Assembly: GCA_003345555.1 (NCBI GenBank)
Contig: PRDJ01000041.1
Location: forward strand, 1-64,000
Origin: Candidatus Thorarchaeota archaeon
Lineage (GTDB): Archaea > Asgardarchaeota > Thorarchaeia > Thorarchaeales > Thorarchaeaceae
Reading direction: 5' to 3'
DNA: 64,000 bases
The notes under the pieces were generated by a model. It was given only the letters and a program-made list of their open reading frames with translations. It searched no databases and had not been told where the DNA came from. Shown here piece after piece: positions 43,454-52,373 of the stretch. The first letter of the stretch is position 1. The number at the start of each line of letters is the position of its first letter. Both the position numbers and the translations under genes were made by a program.

Positions 43454-46111
43454 GTGTGGCTAGAGCTCAGTGAAACATTGGGGGATTATCCCACGAGATA
43501 CAATCTGCAGTTTCTCAAGAGCCGCGGAATCATGGCTGATGCCGTTGAGCACACTGCAGTCATTGACGGGAGGACGATTCGCTATGCTCACAGCGGCTCA
43601 GCAGGCATGGTGTACACCGAGATTGAGAACGGCACTGATCCCTGTCACATCGTTGAATCATTATCGTCTAATCTCATGTTCGATTATGCGTGGGTGCTGG
43701 GCGAACAGGCAAGCATCCACAGGACTTTCGGTGATATGAGATGTGTCAAATTGGATGAACAAGATTGCTGCTACTCCAGTGAACGTCACGCCGCACTTCG
43801 CCTCCGTATTGAGGCAGGTTCGATTCCCAAGCTTTTCGACAGCAAGAAGGATTACGAGCGGCTGGGCTCACGAATCTGGACCTTCGCCCTTGCATATGCT
43901 CAAGCAATGGATGATTCGCACCCAATGAAGGACAGGCTCCTCGAGGTGATGGGTGTAATTAACGAATTGTTGATTGCTGCTCTCCGCAAGCGAACAGCCG
44001 AGAGTGGTTCTGACGCTTGGCAACACTCTTTGCAGAGCGGCATCAGAACATCATCTGCCAATGGACTTCAGGAGGAACTTCAGACACTTCTCACGGCAGA
44101 TTCCTTGCTGCTTGAATCAACGGAAATGATAAGACCGGGCTTTCTTAACTGGATTTACGAGAACATTACCTGTTCACTCTTGAACGTCCGAGATGATTCC
44201 AATTCTGCAATGCTTCAGCCGAGAGGACTGAAGCGCAACAACAGAAGAACCGGCTCCTATTACACGCCAGATCACATAACTCGGTACATAGCCAGCAACT
44301 CATTGCGGCACTGGCTGAAAAAAAGAACGAGCATTGATTTAGCCGACCCGGAGCAGCTGTTGAAAATCACAGAGGAACAACGTGACAAAGCTCTCAATCT
44401 GCTTCGGAATGTGAGGATACTCGACCCGGCTGTTGGCGGCGGCGTGTTCCTGATAGCGGCGGGCGAATGGCTTGAGGCCGCCAGACTACTCCTTGGAGAT
44501 CAATCCCCACGGCATATTCTCCGTGCGAACATAATCAACATGAATCTGAATGGTGTCGACATAATGACAGGAGCGGTGGACCTCTGCAGAGCGAGATTGA
44601 GGCTTTGGTATCTCTCATCATTGTCGGAGAGTTCAGAACCCGAGGAACTTGAGATCGACCAAACAATAAGATGTGGCAATAGTCTCATTGGAGCCGCGGT
44701 CACAGAATCGCTCAAGAAAAGAGGAAGACAAAGCTGCAGAAAGATAGAGAATTCAAAAGGCGCAGGAGAGACTCCACGCCCACTTTCAGAACCTCAGTCA
44801 TTCGATTGGGGTCTGGAATTCAGTGAGATCATGGGCGACGAACTTCATGGTTTTGATCTCGTAATTGGAAATCCCCCTTACGGGAGCATCCTAAGTACTT
44901 CTGAAAGGAAAGCACTATCTAATACGTATGGAAGGCTCGCAAGCGGAGGAGAAGACGGAACTTGGAACACCGCTGCCTTCTTCATAGTTCGTTCCAAGAT
45001 GCTCCTGAAGGCAGGTGGCGAAATCGGACTCATTGTGCCGAATAGTGTTCTGAGGGTCCGCCAGTTCTTCAAGACAAGACTGTTCTTGCTTGAGCAAACG
45101 AAGATGTGGGAAATAGTCGATGAGGGCAGTCCATTCGAGGGCGTTACACTTGAAATGGTCAGCCTCTTTTGCACGGCAGAAGACGACGGCGGAGATCATG
45201 ACATCAGAGTTGTCTCCAGAAGACCGGGCATGGAAGGCGTGAACCATGTCCCATGGGATGTTTTGAAGTCGGCAAGAATCTTCGTTCTTTACTACGACGA
45301 TATTCTTGCCGGAATACTCCAGAGGGGTGTCAGAAACCTCGTAAGGGCTTCACGAGGAAAGGACATTCCAAGAGCCCATGTGAGTGAGAGGAGGAAAGGA
45401 AGATACACGACTCCGTATGCAACAAAAGGGCGCAGCGTAAAACGCTATGCTATTGACACTGGACACCTCATTCATGCCGACAAGTGGTTCAAGAAGGACG
45501 GCATCTTGATGGACTCATATTCAAACCGCTTTCTTCTCGCGACAAAGAACTATCCCTATCCCAGGTGCGTGATGAAACCAAAAGGAATGATTCATGGAGG
45601 GGGAGCCGTGAGAATTCAGCCAACAGATCAGAACGTCGACCCTGAGGCGCTAGGTGCAATACTCAACTCGCGAATGGTCAGATTCATGTGCACTCGCTAC
45701 TGGACGAACTACTCTCAGCTGACCACATGCATGAACACAGGCATCTTCGAGGACTTGCCTGTCGTATATCCAAAGGAGGACAGACCTCTAGCTCTTCTCT
45801 TCAGAAGCCTCAGTGAACTCTATAGCAAGCAGGCACCAAGCCCAGACGAACTGAAAGCAATCACATACCTTGAGAGAGTGACAGATGCAATCACGTATTC
45901 CTTGTACCTTGGTCGTGAACCCGACCTGGTCAAGGCGGTGAGCGATGTTCTCGACGGCCGAAAGGAACTGAATAGTGCGCAAGAGGTCTACGGCGAACTC
46001 GACCGTGTCGATGTCGAAAGGCACGTCACGAAGGTAATGGAGGACCCCATCGTCAAGAGGATTGAGTCCTCGCCGTTTATGCAAACAAGGGAGAACTCGC
46101 GCAGACGCTGA
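43454..46111 (+). CDS. Eco57I-like DNA adenine-N6 methyltransferase (possible restriction-modification or orphan enzyme)
   Basis: An 885-aa protein. SAM motif I is ILDPAVGGGVFL (Asp324), a variant of the usual DPACGSGxF, and the catalytic NPPY begins at Asn473, giving the gamma-class order of type IIG and PglX-like enzymes. 'LKRNNRRTGSYYTPDHITRY' precedes motif I as in that group. Residues about 600-830 look like a target-recognition domain ('SNRFLLATKNYPYPRCVMKPKG'). The first 270 residues show no clear PD-ExK nuclease motif. No restriction or BREX partner gene adjoins it. GTG 43454 is the first start; ATG 43532 is possible. Confidence 0.82.
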   Translation: MWLELSETLGDYPTRYNLQFLKSRGIMADAVEHTAVIDGRTIRYAHSGSAGMVYTEIENGTDPCHIVESLSSNLMFDYAWVLGEQASIHRTFGDMRCVKLDEQDCCYSSERHAALRLRIEAGSIPKLFDSKKDYERLGSRIWTFALAYAQAMDDSHPMKDRLLEVMGVINELLIAALRKRTAESGSDAWQHSLQSGIRTSSANGLQEELQTLLTADSLLLESTEMIRPGFLNWIYENITCSLLNVRDDSNSAMLQPRGLKRNNRRTGSYYTPDHITRYIASNSLRHWLKKRTSIDLADPEQLLKITEEQRDKALNLLRNVRILDPAVGGGVFLIAAGEWLEAARLLLGDQSPRHILRANIINMNLNGVDIMTGAVDLCRARLRLWYLSSLSESSEPEELEIDQTIRCGNSLIGAAVTESLKKRGRQSCRKIENSKGAGETPRPLSEPQSFDWGLEFSEIMGDELHGFDLVIGNPPYGSILSTSERKALSNTYGRLASGGEDGTWNTAAFFIVRSKMLLKAGGEIGLIVPNSVLRVRQFFKTRLFLLEQTKMWEIVDEGSPFEGVTLEMVSLFCTAEDDGGDHDIRVVSRRPGMEGVNHVPWDVLKSARIFVLYYDDILAGILQRGVRNLVRASRGKDIPRAHVSERRKGRYTTPYATKGRSVKRYAIDTGHLIHADKWFKKDGILMDSYSNRFLLATKNYPYPRCVMKPKGMIHGGGAVRIQPTDQNVDPEALGAILNSRMVRFMCTRYWTNYSQLTTCMNTGIFEDLPVVYPKEDRPLALLFRSLSELYSKQAPSPDELKAITYLERVTDAITYSLYLGREPDLVKAVSDVLDGRKELNSAQEVYGELDRVDVERHVTKVMEDPIVKRIESSPFMQTRENSRRR

Positions 46112-46113
46112 CG

Positions 46114-46123
46114 CTTAAATAAG
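46114..46123 (+). promoter_or_regulatory. TATA box for small membrane protein gene
   Basis: CTTAAATAAG lies only 3 nt after the methyltransferase stop. Predicted transcription start near 46141 is about 11 nt from ATG 46152, so the mRNA has a very short leader. Confidence 0.5.
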
Positions 46124-46151
46124 AGACAAGTGAACAGTGAGTCTGACGCCT

Positions 46152-46754
46152 ATGGAACACAAAGATGAGAAGCCATCGGACACAGAGGATTCCTCAGACC
46201 TGTCAGATGAAATCGTCAGGTCAGTGCGGGAAGAGCAGAAGACTGATGATGGCCTCACAAGGCGTGAGCGTTTCATAGAAGAAAGCAAGCAGGCTGAGAG
46301 AATACGAAAGGCCAAGGAACTGAAGAAACAACTGCGTAAGAAGGAACTGGGGCTTGTAAAATACAGGTGGTCGCTGCTGATTCTGCTTGTGGCAGGGTTC
46401 CTATCTATTTCGACTCAGTTCCTTCCTGTAATGGTGCACCCCTCGGATGCAGGTTTTGACAACTTCGTTGACGGGTTCGTAAAATCGGGTAGTGTATTCT
46501 TCTTCTTTCCATTCATTGCTGGCGTAATCATGGTTGTTTGCGGTCTTCTAGCTTATAACAATCCAAAGTTCGCTTGGATTTCTCTGATACCAGGTATGAT
46601 GATGGCAATGTCCGGCATGACTGTCTACTTCCTGATCTCCTTTGGGTTGGAGGTAGACCCCTCAGCAACCTTCTCGGCCACAGGAACACCATTCACAATG
46701 CTGCTGATTGCCCTAGTCTCTGTTCTTGCAGTCCTTCTTCGCAACAGGGAGTGA
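46152..46754 (+). CDS. Four-helix membrane protein with charged coiled-coil N-terminus
   Basis: About 200 aa of unknown family. Residues 1-75 are highly charged and probably a coiled coil ('ERFIEESKQAERIRKAKELKKQL'). Four membrane helices follow: 'SLLILLVAGFLSISTQFL', 'FFFFPFIAGVIMVVCGLLAY', 'WISLIPGMMMAMSGMTVYFL' and 'MLLIALVSVLAVLL'. GTG 46137 is an alternative start, but the TATA box at 46114-46123 favours ATG 46152. No functional motif was recognised. Confidence 0.6.
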   Translation: MEHKDEKPSDTEDSSDLSDEIVRSVREEQKTDDGLTRRERFIEESKQAERIRKAKELKKQLRKKELGLVKYRWSLLILLVAGFLSISTQFLPVMVHPSDAGFDNFVDGFVKSGSVFFFFPFIAGVIMVVCGLLAYNNPKFAWISLIPGMMMAMSGMTVYFLISFGLEVDPSATFSATGTPFTMLLIALVSVLAVLLRNRE

Positions 46755-46800
46755 TGCATCTCGAATCGGACGCATTCTTGGCCTGAGTGGCGGCACTAGG

Positions 46801-47475
46801 TCAGCTCTCGGCCAAGATGAGATCGATGTATACTGTGAAGTACTGATGAGTGTTCTTCCATTGCACAGAGGTAGGCACTCCATCTGATAGAGTGATATTG
46901 CCAGGCCAGCCCCACATGGCGTCGATGCCATTGGACTGGATGTGTGCAAAGAAGAAATGATCAGGATAGACTTTCGAAGCAAAAGACCCCGGGTACGGGG
47001 GGAACCAAGGGGTCTCATCTGGATAGAGAGAGTCAATGAATGGCAATCCGCCAATGGGAAGAATGCATCCAGATGGTGCAGAAGCGATTATTCCCTCCAC
47101 GGCGTTCTGCAGCTCACTTCCATTCGCAAGTACGCAGTCCACTCTTGAAACGTTGACGATAGCTGAAAAGAATGTCGAGGAATCGAAAACGCCATCTAGA
47201 AGCGGTAAACTTGTCATGTTCGCCACTACTGTCGTGCCATTCAGGCCGAGTATGTCTTCGTAAGTCTGGTTTGATACGCCAAACATGAGAGACCAGGGAT
47301 AAGTCGCGTGGGTTCGGAGCTGATACCGAAACGTATCGCCGATGTGAACCCCCCATTCAAAGTTGGGTTCCGGGACAGGCAAGGGGCGTGTGACCCAGAA
47401 GACTCCAAAGCCTGCCAGAAATACTATGACCATCGTCGTAGCTGCAAGGCAGCGCCACTTCATTCTCCTTGCCAC
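46801..47475 (-). CDS. Exported or membrane-anchored protein of unknown function
   Basis: A 224-aa protein with a basic N-terminus (MARRMKWR) and one hydrophobic helix at about residues 9-28, either a signal anchor or an uncleaved signal. The rest is extracytoplasmic, beta-rich, and carries several N-x-S/T sequons (for example NQTY, NGTT, NMTS, NVSR, NGSE), suggesting an N-glycosylated surface protein. Two cysteines could form a disulfide. No family recognised. ATG 47463 is an alternative start. Confidence 0.6.
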   Translation of the reverse strand: MARRMKWRCLAATTMVIVFLAGFGVFWVTRPLPVPEPNFEWGVHIGDTFRYQLRTHATYPWSLMFGVSNQTYEDILGLNGTTVVANMTSLPLLDGVFDSSTFFSAIVNVSRVDCVLANGSELQNAVEGIIASAPSGCILPIGGLPFIDSLYPDETPWFPPYPGSFASKVYPDHFFFAHIQSNGIDAMWGWPGNITLSDGVPTSVQWKNTHQYFTVYIDLILAES

Positions 47476-47555
47476 ACTTCTCTCTTGTACGCCTTCTATT
47501 TCTGTATTGGGGTTTCGAGATGTGTCAAACTTGACAGCCGTATAGGGCGATTTGC

Positions 47556-48125
47556 TCAGTCACTCAAGAACTTATCAAGCCGTCCCTCATTCTCAAGAAG
47601 CTCCATCCAGTCATACCTCGGCGAACGTGCTCGCGGCTTCATCAATTCAACGATCTTGTCCGCAGTCTCAGTGGGTGTCAGGTCCGTCGTATCTATCTCG
47701 AATACCTTTGGCTCACCAAACGACTCGATTGCATCCATCTGACATACTCCAATGACTTCGGCCTCCACGTTTTCAGCGACCTTCTCCTTTGAGTAGCCGC
47801 GCGATGTCAGTCTCTCTTTGAGAGTCGCGGGGTGTGTCCGCAAGACAAACGCCCTCTCAACGGAGCTATAGGGTACCAGATCTATGTAATGTCCTTCGAT
47901 TATGACACGGTCTGACTCTCCTTCGAGAGTGTCTATTATTGCATCGACCAGACAGTCTTCGTCAATGATCTCTGTGTCCCGTTCTGTGTCCTCCTCAGCG
48001 ATGCAACCTGCCTTCTTGGAGAGGTCGCCCAGCGAAATGACCTTGATCTTCAAACGTTCGGCCAGTATCGCAGCGACCTCCGATTTCCCTGTGCCCGGAG
48101 TACCGCCAACAAGTATGGCTGTCAC
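47556..48125 (-). CDS. Adenylate kinase AK6/Fap7-type (ribosome biogenesis)
   Basis: A 189-aa P-loop protein. Walker A GGTPGTGKS is at residues 7-15, 'IIEGHYIDLVPYSSVERAFVLR' and 'RGYSKEKVAENVEAEVI' are characteristic of the AK6 (hCINAP/Fap7) family. Eukaryotic and archaeal members bind ribosomal protein uS11 and help mature small-subunit rRNA, in addition to adenylate kinase activity. Archaeal annotations often call it 'putative adenylate kinase'. An unrelated RimI-like gene is divergent across a 184-bp spacer. Confidence 0.9.
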   Translation of the reverse strand: MTAILVGGTPGTGKSEVAAILAERLKIKVISLGDLSKKAGCIAEEDTERDTEIIDEDCLVDAIIDTLEGESDRVIIEGHYIDLVPYSSVERAFVLRTHPATLKERLTSRGYSKEKVAENVEAEVIGVCQMDAIESFGEPKVFEIDTTDLTPTETADKIVELMKPRARSPRYDWMELLENEGRLDKFLSD

Positions 48126-48309
48126 ATTGTGTACATGAAAAAGAGGACAGATAAGAGATTAGCTCTCGCAGTTGCATGCTATTTGAGTCACATAATATAA
48201 GGTCCAATAGACTGGATGCAGTCTAACTGCCGTATTCTATCCTCGGCACAATTCATAAAAACCGCAATCATGCCGCCATGAACACCCGAACGGGAATGGA
48301 GCAACGAGC

Positions 48310-48819
48310 ATGGCATGGGTCCTACGGCAATTCGAGCGAGATGACCTAGACAGCGTCATGGAAATCAACAGGACCTGCCTACCTGAGAACTACCCAGATA
48401 GCTTCTTCCTTGGCCTGTACTATCACGCTCCCAAGGCGTTTCTTGTAGCCGTTGCCGACAGTCGAGTCATCGGATACATAATGTGCAGGATAGAACGGGG
48501 AGTGTCCAGCTATGGTCGACTTCCAGTCAAGAAGGGACATATAGTCTCTGTGGCCGTCGTACCAGAGATTAGACGGCAAGGTGTGGGGTCCGACCTCGTG
48601 AAGGCGGCAATGAACAGCATGTCAACCTACGGTGCGGCAGAGTGCTTTCTTGAGGTTCGGAAATCCAACGAAGCCGCAATCTCCACTTATGAGACTCTTG
48701 CCTTTGAGATCAAGCGCGTTCTCAAGGGGTACTATCGTGATGGAGAAGACGCTTACCTCATGACGAGAAAGCTCGAACCTCAGCCGGGGGCCGAGGCCAT
48801 TGTCGAAGAAGGATATTGA
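48310..48819 (+). CDS. N-terminal protein acetyltransferase (RimI/Ard1-like GNAT)
   Basis: A 169-aa GNAT enzyme. 'EINRTCLPENYPDSFFLGLYYH' is typical of archaeal Ard1/Naa10 homologs, 'VSVAVVPEIRRQGVGSDLVKA' is the acetyl-CoA pyrophosphate loop (R/Q-x-x-G-x-G/A form), and 'LEVRKSNEAAISTYETLAFE' the C-terminal motif. It would acetylate the N-termini of ribosomal or other proteins. The DUF89 gene starts 20 nt before its stop, so the two are translated together. Confidence 0.9.
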   Translation: MAWVLRQFERDDLDSVMEINRTCLPENYPDSFFLGLYYHAPKAFLVAVADSRVIGYIMCRIERGVSSYGRLPVKKGHIVSVAVVPEIRRQGVGSDLVKAAMNSMSTYGAAECFLEVRKSNEAAISTYETLAFEIKRVLKGYYRDGEDAYLMTRKLEPQPGAEAIVEEGY

Positions 48820-49723
48820 AGTTCCCCTCATACCCGAATGCTCTTCGTGCATCCTGAACAGTCTTCAGACGCTGTTGCCTCTCATAGCCAAGAATAAGGA
48901 GGAGCAGTTTGAGCTGTACAGGCTAGCCTTCAAGCGACTATCTGAGGGCTACAAGAAGAAGACGCCGCCCGTCGAACTGTCAATTCTGCTTTACAGAGAA
49001 CTGTATTCATTGAAAGGAACGGAGAACCCCCTGAGTGAGATAAAGAGACTCAGCATTGAAGCAGCTAGGAAGGCTCTACCTTGGGTCGATGAGCAGGTAC
49101 TGTCGAAGTCTGGCTATGACCGTCTCAGGGCTGCACTCGCAGCAGCAATTGCGGGCAATCTAATAGACTACAACACGGCGAACTACGAACCCGACTTGGG
49201 CGGACTCAGGTCTTCGTTCACTCGAATAATCGAAGAAGGGTTCGCTATCGACGACTCAAAGCAGCTTTGGGAGTCGCTCGACTCAAGAACCGGTTTGTTA
49301 ACATACCTTGCCGATAATGCTGGAGAGACCTACCTCGACATGCCCTTCCTGAGGCTTGCCAAGGAATTGGGATGGACCATCAACTTCGTGGTCAAAGGCG
49401 AAGCTATGGTGAACGACGCAACAGAAGAGGATGTGGAGGGGTCAGGCATCGAGGAAATCGCCGAGGTTTCCAATACGGGTGCTTGGGCACTCGGAGTTCC
49501 CAAGAAGTGGGTGAGCCACCAATTTCTTGAACTGATAGCGAGAAGCCAACTTGTGATCTCAAAAGGTCAAGCAAACGTGGAGACTTTCCCTGAGATTCAG
49601 AGCGATTTTGGTGTTGAAACCTACTATGTGTTGAACGCAAAGTGCCCTCACATAGCCGAAGCCCTCAATGCAAAGAAGGGTGACAACATCGTGCTGCGGA
49701 GACCGGTCGATTCAGAATCGTGA
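48800..49723 (+). CDS. DUF89 family damage-control phosphatase-like protein
   Basis: A 307-aa protein. The N-terminal CxxC ('IPECSSCILNSL') and the central 'LTYLADNAGETYLDMPFL' with the acidic Asp-Asn metal site are hallmarks of DUF89. 'VISKGQANVETF' (the Gly-Gln-Asn-x-Glu segment) is conserved in archaeal members. Such proteins are metal-dependent phosphatases thought to remove damaged or wrong sugar-phosphate metabolites. The real substrate here is unknown. Starts at TTG, overlapping the upstream acetyltransferase gene by 20 nt. Confidence 0.87.
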   Translation: MSKKDIEVPLIPECSSCILNSLQTLLPLIAKNKEEQFELYRLAFKRLSEGYKKKTPPVELSILLYRELYSLKGTENPLSEIKRLSIEAARKALPWVDEQVLSKSGYDRLRAALAAAIAGNLIDYNTANYEPDLGGLRSSFTRIIEEGFAIDDSKQLWESLDSRTGLLTYLADNAGETYLDMPFLRLAKELGWTINFVVKGEAMVNDATEEDVEGSGIEEIAEVSNTGAWALGVPKKWVSHQFLELIARSQLVISKGQANVETFPEIQSDFGVETYYVLNAKCPHIAEALNAKKGDNIVLRRPVDSES

Positions 49724-49816
49724 GACAAGAGTCAGTGATAGCCCGTGTTCTTGCCGACAACCTTTTTACTGCTACAAACGCAGCCGGCCACCTACAGGCG
49801 AGGTTCGAAGATAATC

Positions 49817-49823
49817 CTTAAAT
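49817..49823 (+). promoter_or_regulatory. TATA-like box for thermosome gene
   Basis: ATAATCCTTAAATG contains a box A (CTTAAAT). Predicted transcription start near 49847 is about 58 nt before the GTG. GGAGG at 49893-49897 is the ribosome site. Confidence 0.45.
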
Positions 49824-49904
49824 GCTGTATACGAAGTCCATGTACAGTTTTGGCTGGACCCGTCTAGGTTAGGCCAATGATTATTCCAAATGGAGGAAAT
49901 GATT

Positions 49905-51566
49905 GTGAGTCAACAGGGTGGCCAAAGTGTTCCGGTCTTGATACTCAGAGAAGGCACAGAGCGGAGCACAGGCCGTGATGCACAACGCAATAACATCATG
50001 GCGGCAATCGTAGTCGCTGAAGCAATCAAGTCGGCCCTGGGTCCAAAAGGCATGGACAAAATGCTCGTGGACTCTTTTGGTGACGTGACGATTAGCAACG
50101 ATGGCGCCACGATTCTCAAGGAGATGGATGTTGCACATCCAGCAGCAAAAATGGTGATAGAGGTAAGCAAGACAGTCGACTCAGAGGTGGGCGATGGTAC
50201 AACCACTGCCGCTGTCCTTACGGGTGAGCTCCTGAAACAAGCTCAGACGCTCCTCGATCAGAAGATACATCCTACGACGATTATCAGCGGCTATAGGAAG
50301 GCCGCTGAGAAGGCAATGCAAATCATCGATTCCGCAGCGGAGACTGTTGATCCGAAGGATCCTGCGTACAGAAAGCTGTTGGTTGATGTTGCCAAGACTG
50401 CTATGTCGAGCAAGTTTGTGTCCGCCTCGAAAGATAATCTGGCTGAAGTCGTAGTCGATGCAGTCCTCTCGGTTGCAAAGACATTGCAGCCTGGTGAGGA
50501 GATAGACATGGAAAACCTGCCCCGTCAGAAGCAAATGGGTTTAACATTCCAGTCAAGCGAACTCGTGAAGGGCATCGTGCTTGACAAGGAAGTCGTCCAT
50601 TCGGGTATGCCGACAAAGGTGGAGTCAGCCAGAATAGCTCTCTTGGAGTGCCCGCTTGAGATTACAAAGACTGAGATCACGGCCAAGATTGCGATACATG
50701 ATCCGCAGTCGATGCAGGGCTTCCTTGGCGAAGAGGAGAGACTTCTCAAGACAATGGTTGACAAAGTTATCGAATCTGGAGCGAATGTTGTGATTTGTCA
50801 AAAAGGCATTGATGATGTGGCTCAGCACTACCTTGCCAAGAATGGTATCTTGGCTGTGAGAAGAATCAAGAAGTCAGATGTGGAGAGACTTAGCAAAGCC
50901 ACGGGAGCTACTATTGTTTCCAAGATACACACGCTCTCAAAGGCAGACCTTGGAAAGGCGAAGCTCGTCGAGCAGAGGAAAATCGGCGATGACAAGATGG
51001 TCTTCATCGAAGGGACTCCGTATTCATCTGTAGTGACACTTCTCATCAGAGGTGGCACTCAGCATGTTGTCGACGAGGTTGACCGCGTGGTGAATGACGC
51101 TCTTTGGGTCGTGCGCGACGTCATAAAGTACCCAAAGATTAGCTACGGAGGCGGTGCCATCGAAGCTGAGGTCGCTATGAAGCTGCGTCAGATGGCATCA
51201 ACTCTCGAAGGGAGAGAGCAGTACGCTGTGAATTCGTTCGCGGATGCAGTAGAATCTATTCCCGCAGCGCTGGCAGAGAACGCTGGCCTAGAACCCATTG
51301 ATACGTTGGTTGACCTCCGGACAGCCCATACTGAGGGAAAGGTCACATTCGGAATCGACATCGAAAAGGGCAAGGTTGGAGACATGAAGAAGACTCGTGT
51401 CATTGAGCCAACACTTGTCAAGAGGCAGGTTATCGCTTCTGCCGCAGAGGCCTCACAGATGATTCTGAAGATTGATGACGTGATTAGCTCGAAAGGCAAG
51501 AAGGGAATGGGTGCACCTGGCGGGAAGGGCCGGGGAGAACACGACAAGGAACTAGATGAAGACTAG
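49905..51566 (+). CDS. thsA: Thermosome subunit (group II chaperonin)
   Basis: About 553 aa. Group II chaperonin motifs are GPKGMDKML, '[21 protein letters not shown]'-type ATP site ([10 protein letters not shown]), and '[13 protein letters not shown]' in the equatorial domain. The eight- or nine-membered double ring folds proteins with ATP. The frame opens at an ATG (49890), but GGAGG at 49893-49897 is 7 nt before GTG 49905, and starting there gives the usual short N-terminus [17 protein letters not shown]. The family's C-terminal Gly/Met-rich tail is represented by a Gly/Lys-rich run. RpoK-like gene follows 34 nt later. Confidence 0.96.
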   Translation: MSQQGGQSVPVLILREGTERSTGRDAQRNNIMAAIVVAEAIKSALGPKGMDKMLVDSFGDVTISNDGATILKEMDVAHPAAKMVIEVSKTVDSEVGDGTTTAAVLTGELLKQAQTLLDQKIHPTTIISGYRKAAEKAMQIIDSAAETVDPKDPAYRKLLVDVAKTAMSSKFVSASKDNLAEVVVDAVLSVAKTLQPGEEIDMENLPRQKQMGLTFQSSELVKGIVLDKEVVHSGMPTKVESARIALLECPLEITKTEITAKIAIHDPQSMQGFLGEEERLLKTMVDKVIESGANVVICQKGIDDVAQHYLAKNGILAVRRIKKSDVERLSKATGATIVSKIHTLSKADLGKAKLVEQRKIGDDKMVFIEGTPYSSVVTLLIRGGTQHVVDEVDRVVNDALWVVRDVIKYPKISYGGGAIEAEVAMKLRQMASTLEGREQYAVNSFADAVESIPAALAENAGLEPIDTLVDLRTAHTEGKVTFGIDIEKGKVGDMKKTRVIEPTLVKRQVIASAAEASQMILKIDDVISSKGKKGMGAPGGKGRGEHDKELDED

Positions 51567-51600
51567 AGATCCAGTTGGCGAGCAGAAAAAGGTGCGATTA

Positions 51601-52263
51601 ATGGCGGAAGACTTCGACCCGGAAGAGAATGAGAACGAGGAGTTCATCGAGGAAGAACCAGAGCCGGCTTTTGTGCTGACACGCATTCCGGGCGTTGGAC
51701 CAAAGACGGCTGAGAAGCTCGTGGCTTCTGGCTATGGCGATGTCCAGAAGATTGCTGCCGTGGATGCCGAAACTCTTGCTGGAGCCGTTCCAGGTTTGAG
51801 TGAAGCAAAGGCGGAGATTATAATCAATGAAGCCAAGTCATTCTTGGAGGAAACCGCAGCCGAAGCTGAAGAAAAAGGCAAGAAGTCCAAACGCAAGAAG
51901 AGCACTGAGGTTGAGCCGACAAAGGTAGGACTCCCGCCCGCAACCGAACGCGCTCATGAGGACGAGGTCGCATCACTACAAACAGGCTACGACAGGGAGA
52001 AGAAGGAGCTGGGCATAGCCATCGGCCCGAAGTGGTTGACGAAATACGAGAGGGCAAGAGTCGTCGGTGCCCGTGCGCTTCAGATTTCAATGGGTGCCCC
52101 TGTACTCATTGATATCAACACTGCGCCGAAAGGACTGTTTGCTCTCGCAGAGGCAGAGCTGAGGGCCGGGGCCCTTCCCATGACTGTCCGAAGAACCCTT
52201 CCGTCCGGGGAACATTTCGACATCCCTCTTTCAATCCTGCTGAAGAGCACGAAGTTCAGCTAG
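51601..52263 (+). CDS. rpoK: RNA polymerase subunit K (Rpb6/RpoK) fused to N-terminal helix-hairpin-helix domain
   Basis: About 220 aa, three times the usual archaeal RpoK. The C-terminal 80 residues ('[20 protein letters not shown]', '[10 protein letters not shown]' and '[19 protein letters not shown]') are a complete RpoK/Rpb6. Residues about 22-85 ('[20 protein letters not shown]') are a tandem helix-hairpin-helix as in RadA. A very acidic N-terminus ([18 protein letters not shown]) and a Lys/Glu linker complete the protein. The acidic tail recalls eukaryotic Rpb6. ATG 51601 is chosen; the frame reaches an ATG at 51556 that overlaps the thermosome stop. The fusion may add DNA contact to the polymerase. 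Confidence 0.88.
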   Translation: MAEDFDPEENENEEFIEEEPEPAFVLTRIPGVGPKTAEKLVASGYGDVQKIAAVDAETLAGAVPGLSEAKAEIIINEAKSFLEETAAEAEEKGKKSKRKKSTEVEPTKVGLPPATERAHEDEVASLQTGYDREKKELGIAIGPKWLTKYERARVVGARALQISMGAPVLIDINTAPKGLFALAEAELRAGALPMTVRRTLPSGEHFDIPLSILLKSTKFS

Positions 52264-52373
52264 TGTCCAACTTCAGTCCCTCTTTTTCTGATAGAGCAGT
52301 ATTACCCAGATTCGTGATAAAACGCCTTAAGAGCCATTGAATACGATGCTGTAGGTCCCGATGGTGATAGTGC

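Noticed and set aside
43454-46111. Type IIG restriction enzyme or BREX PglX
   Set aside because: No PD-ExK motif is visible in the N-terminal part and no BREX or restriction neighbours are present, so only methyltransferase is called.
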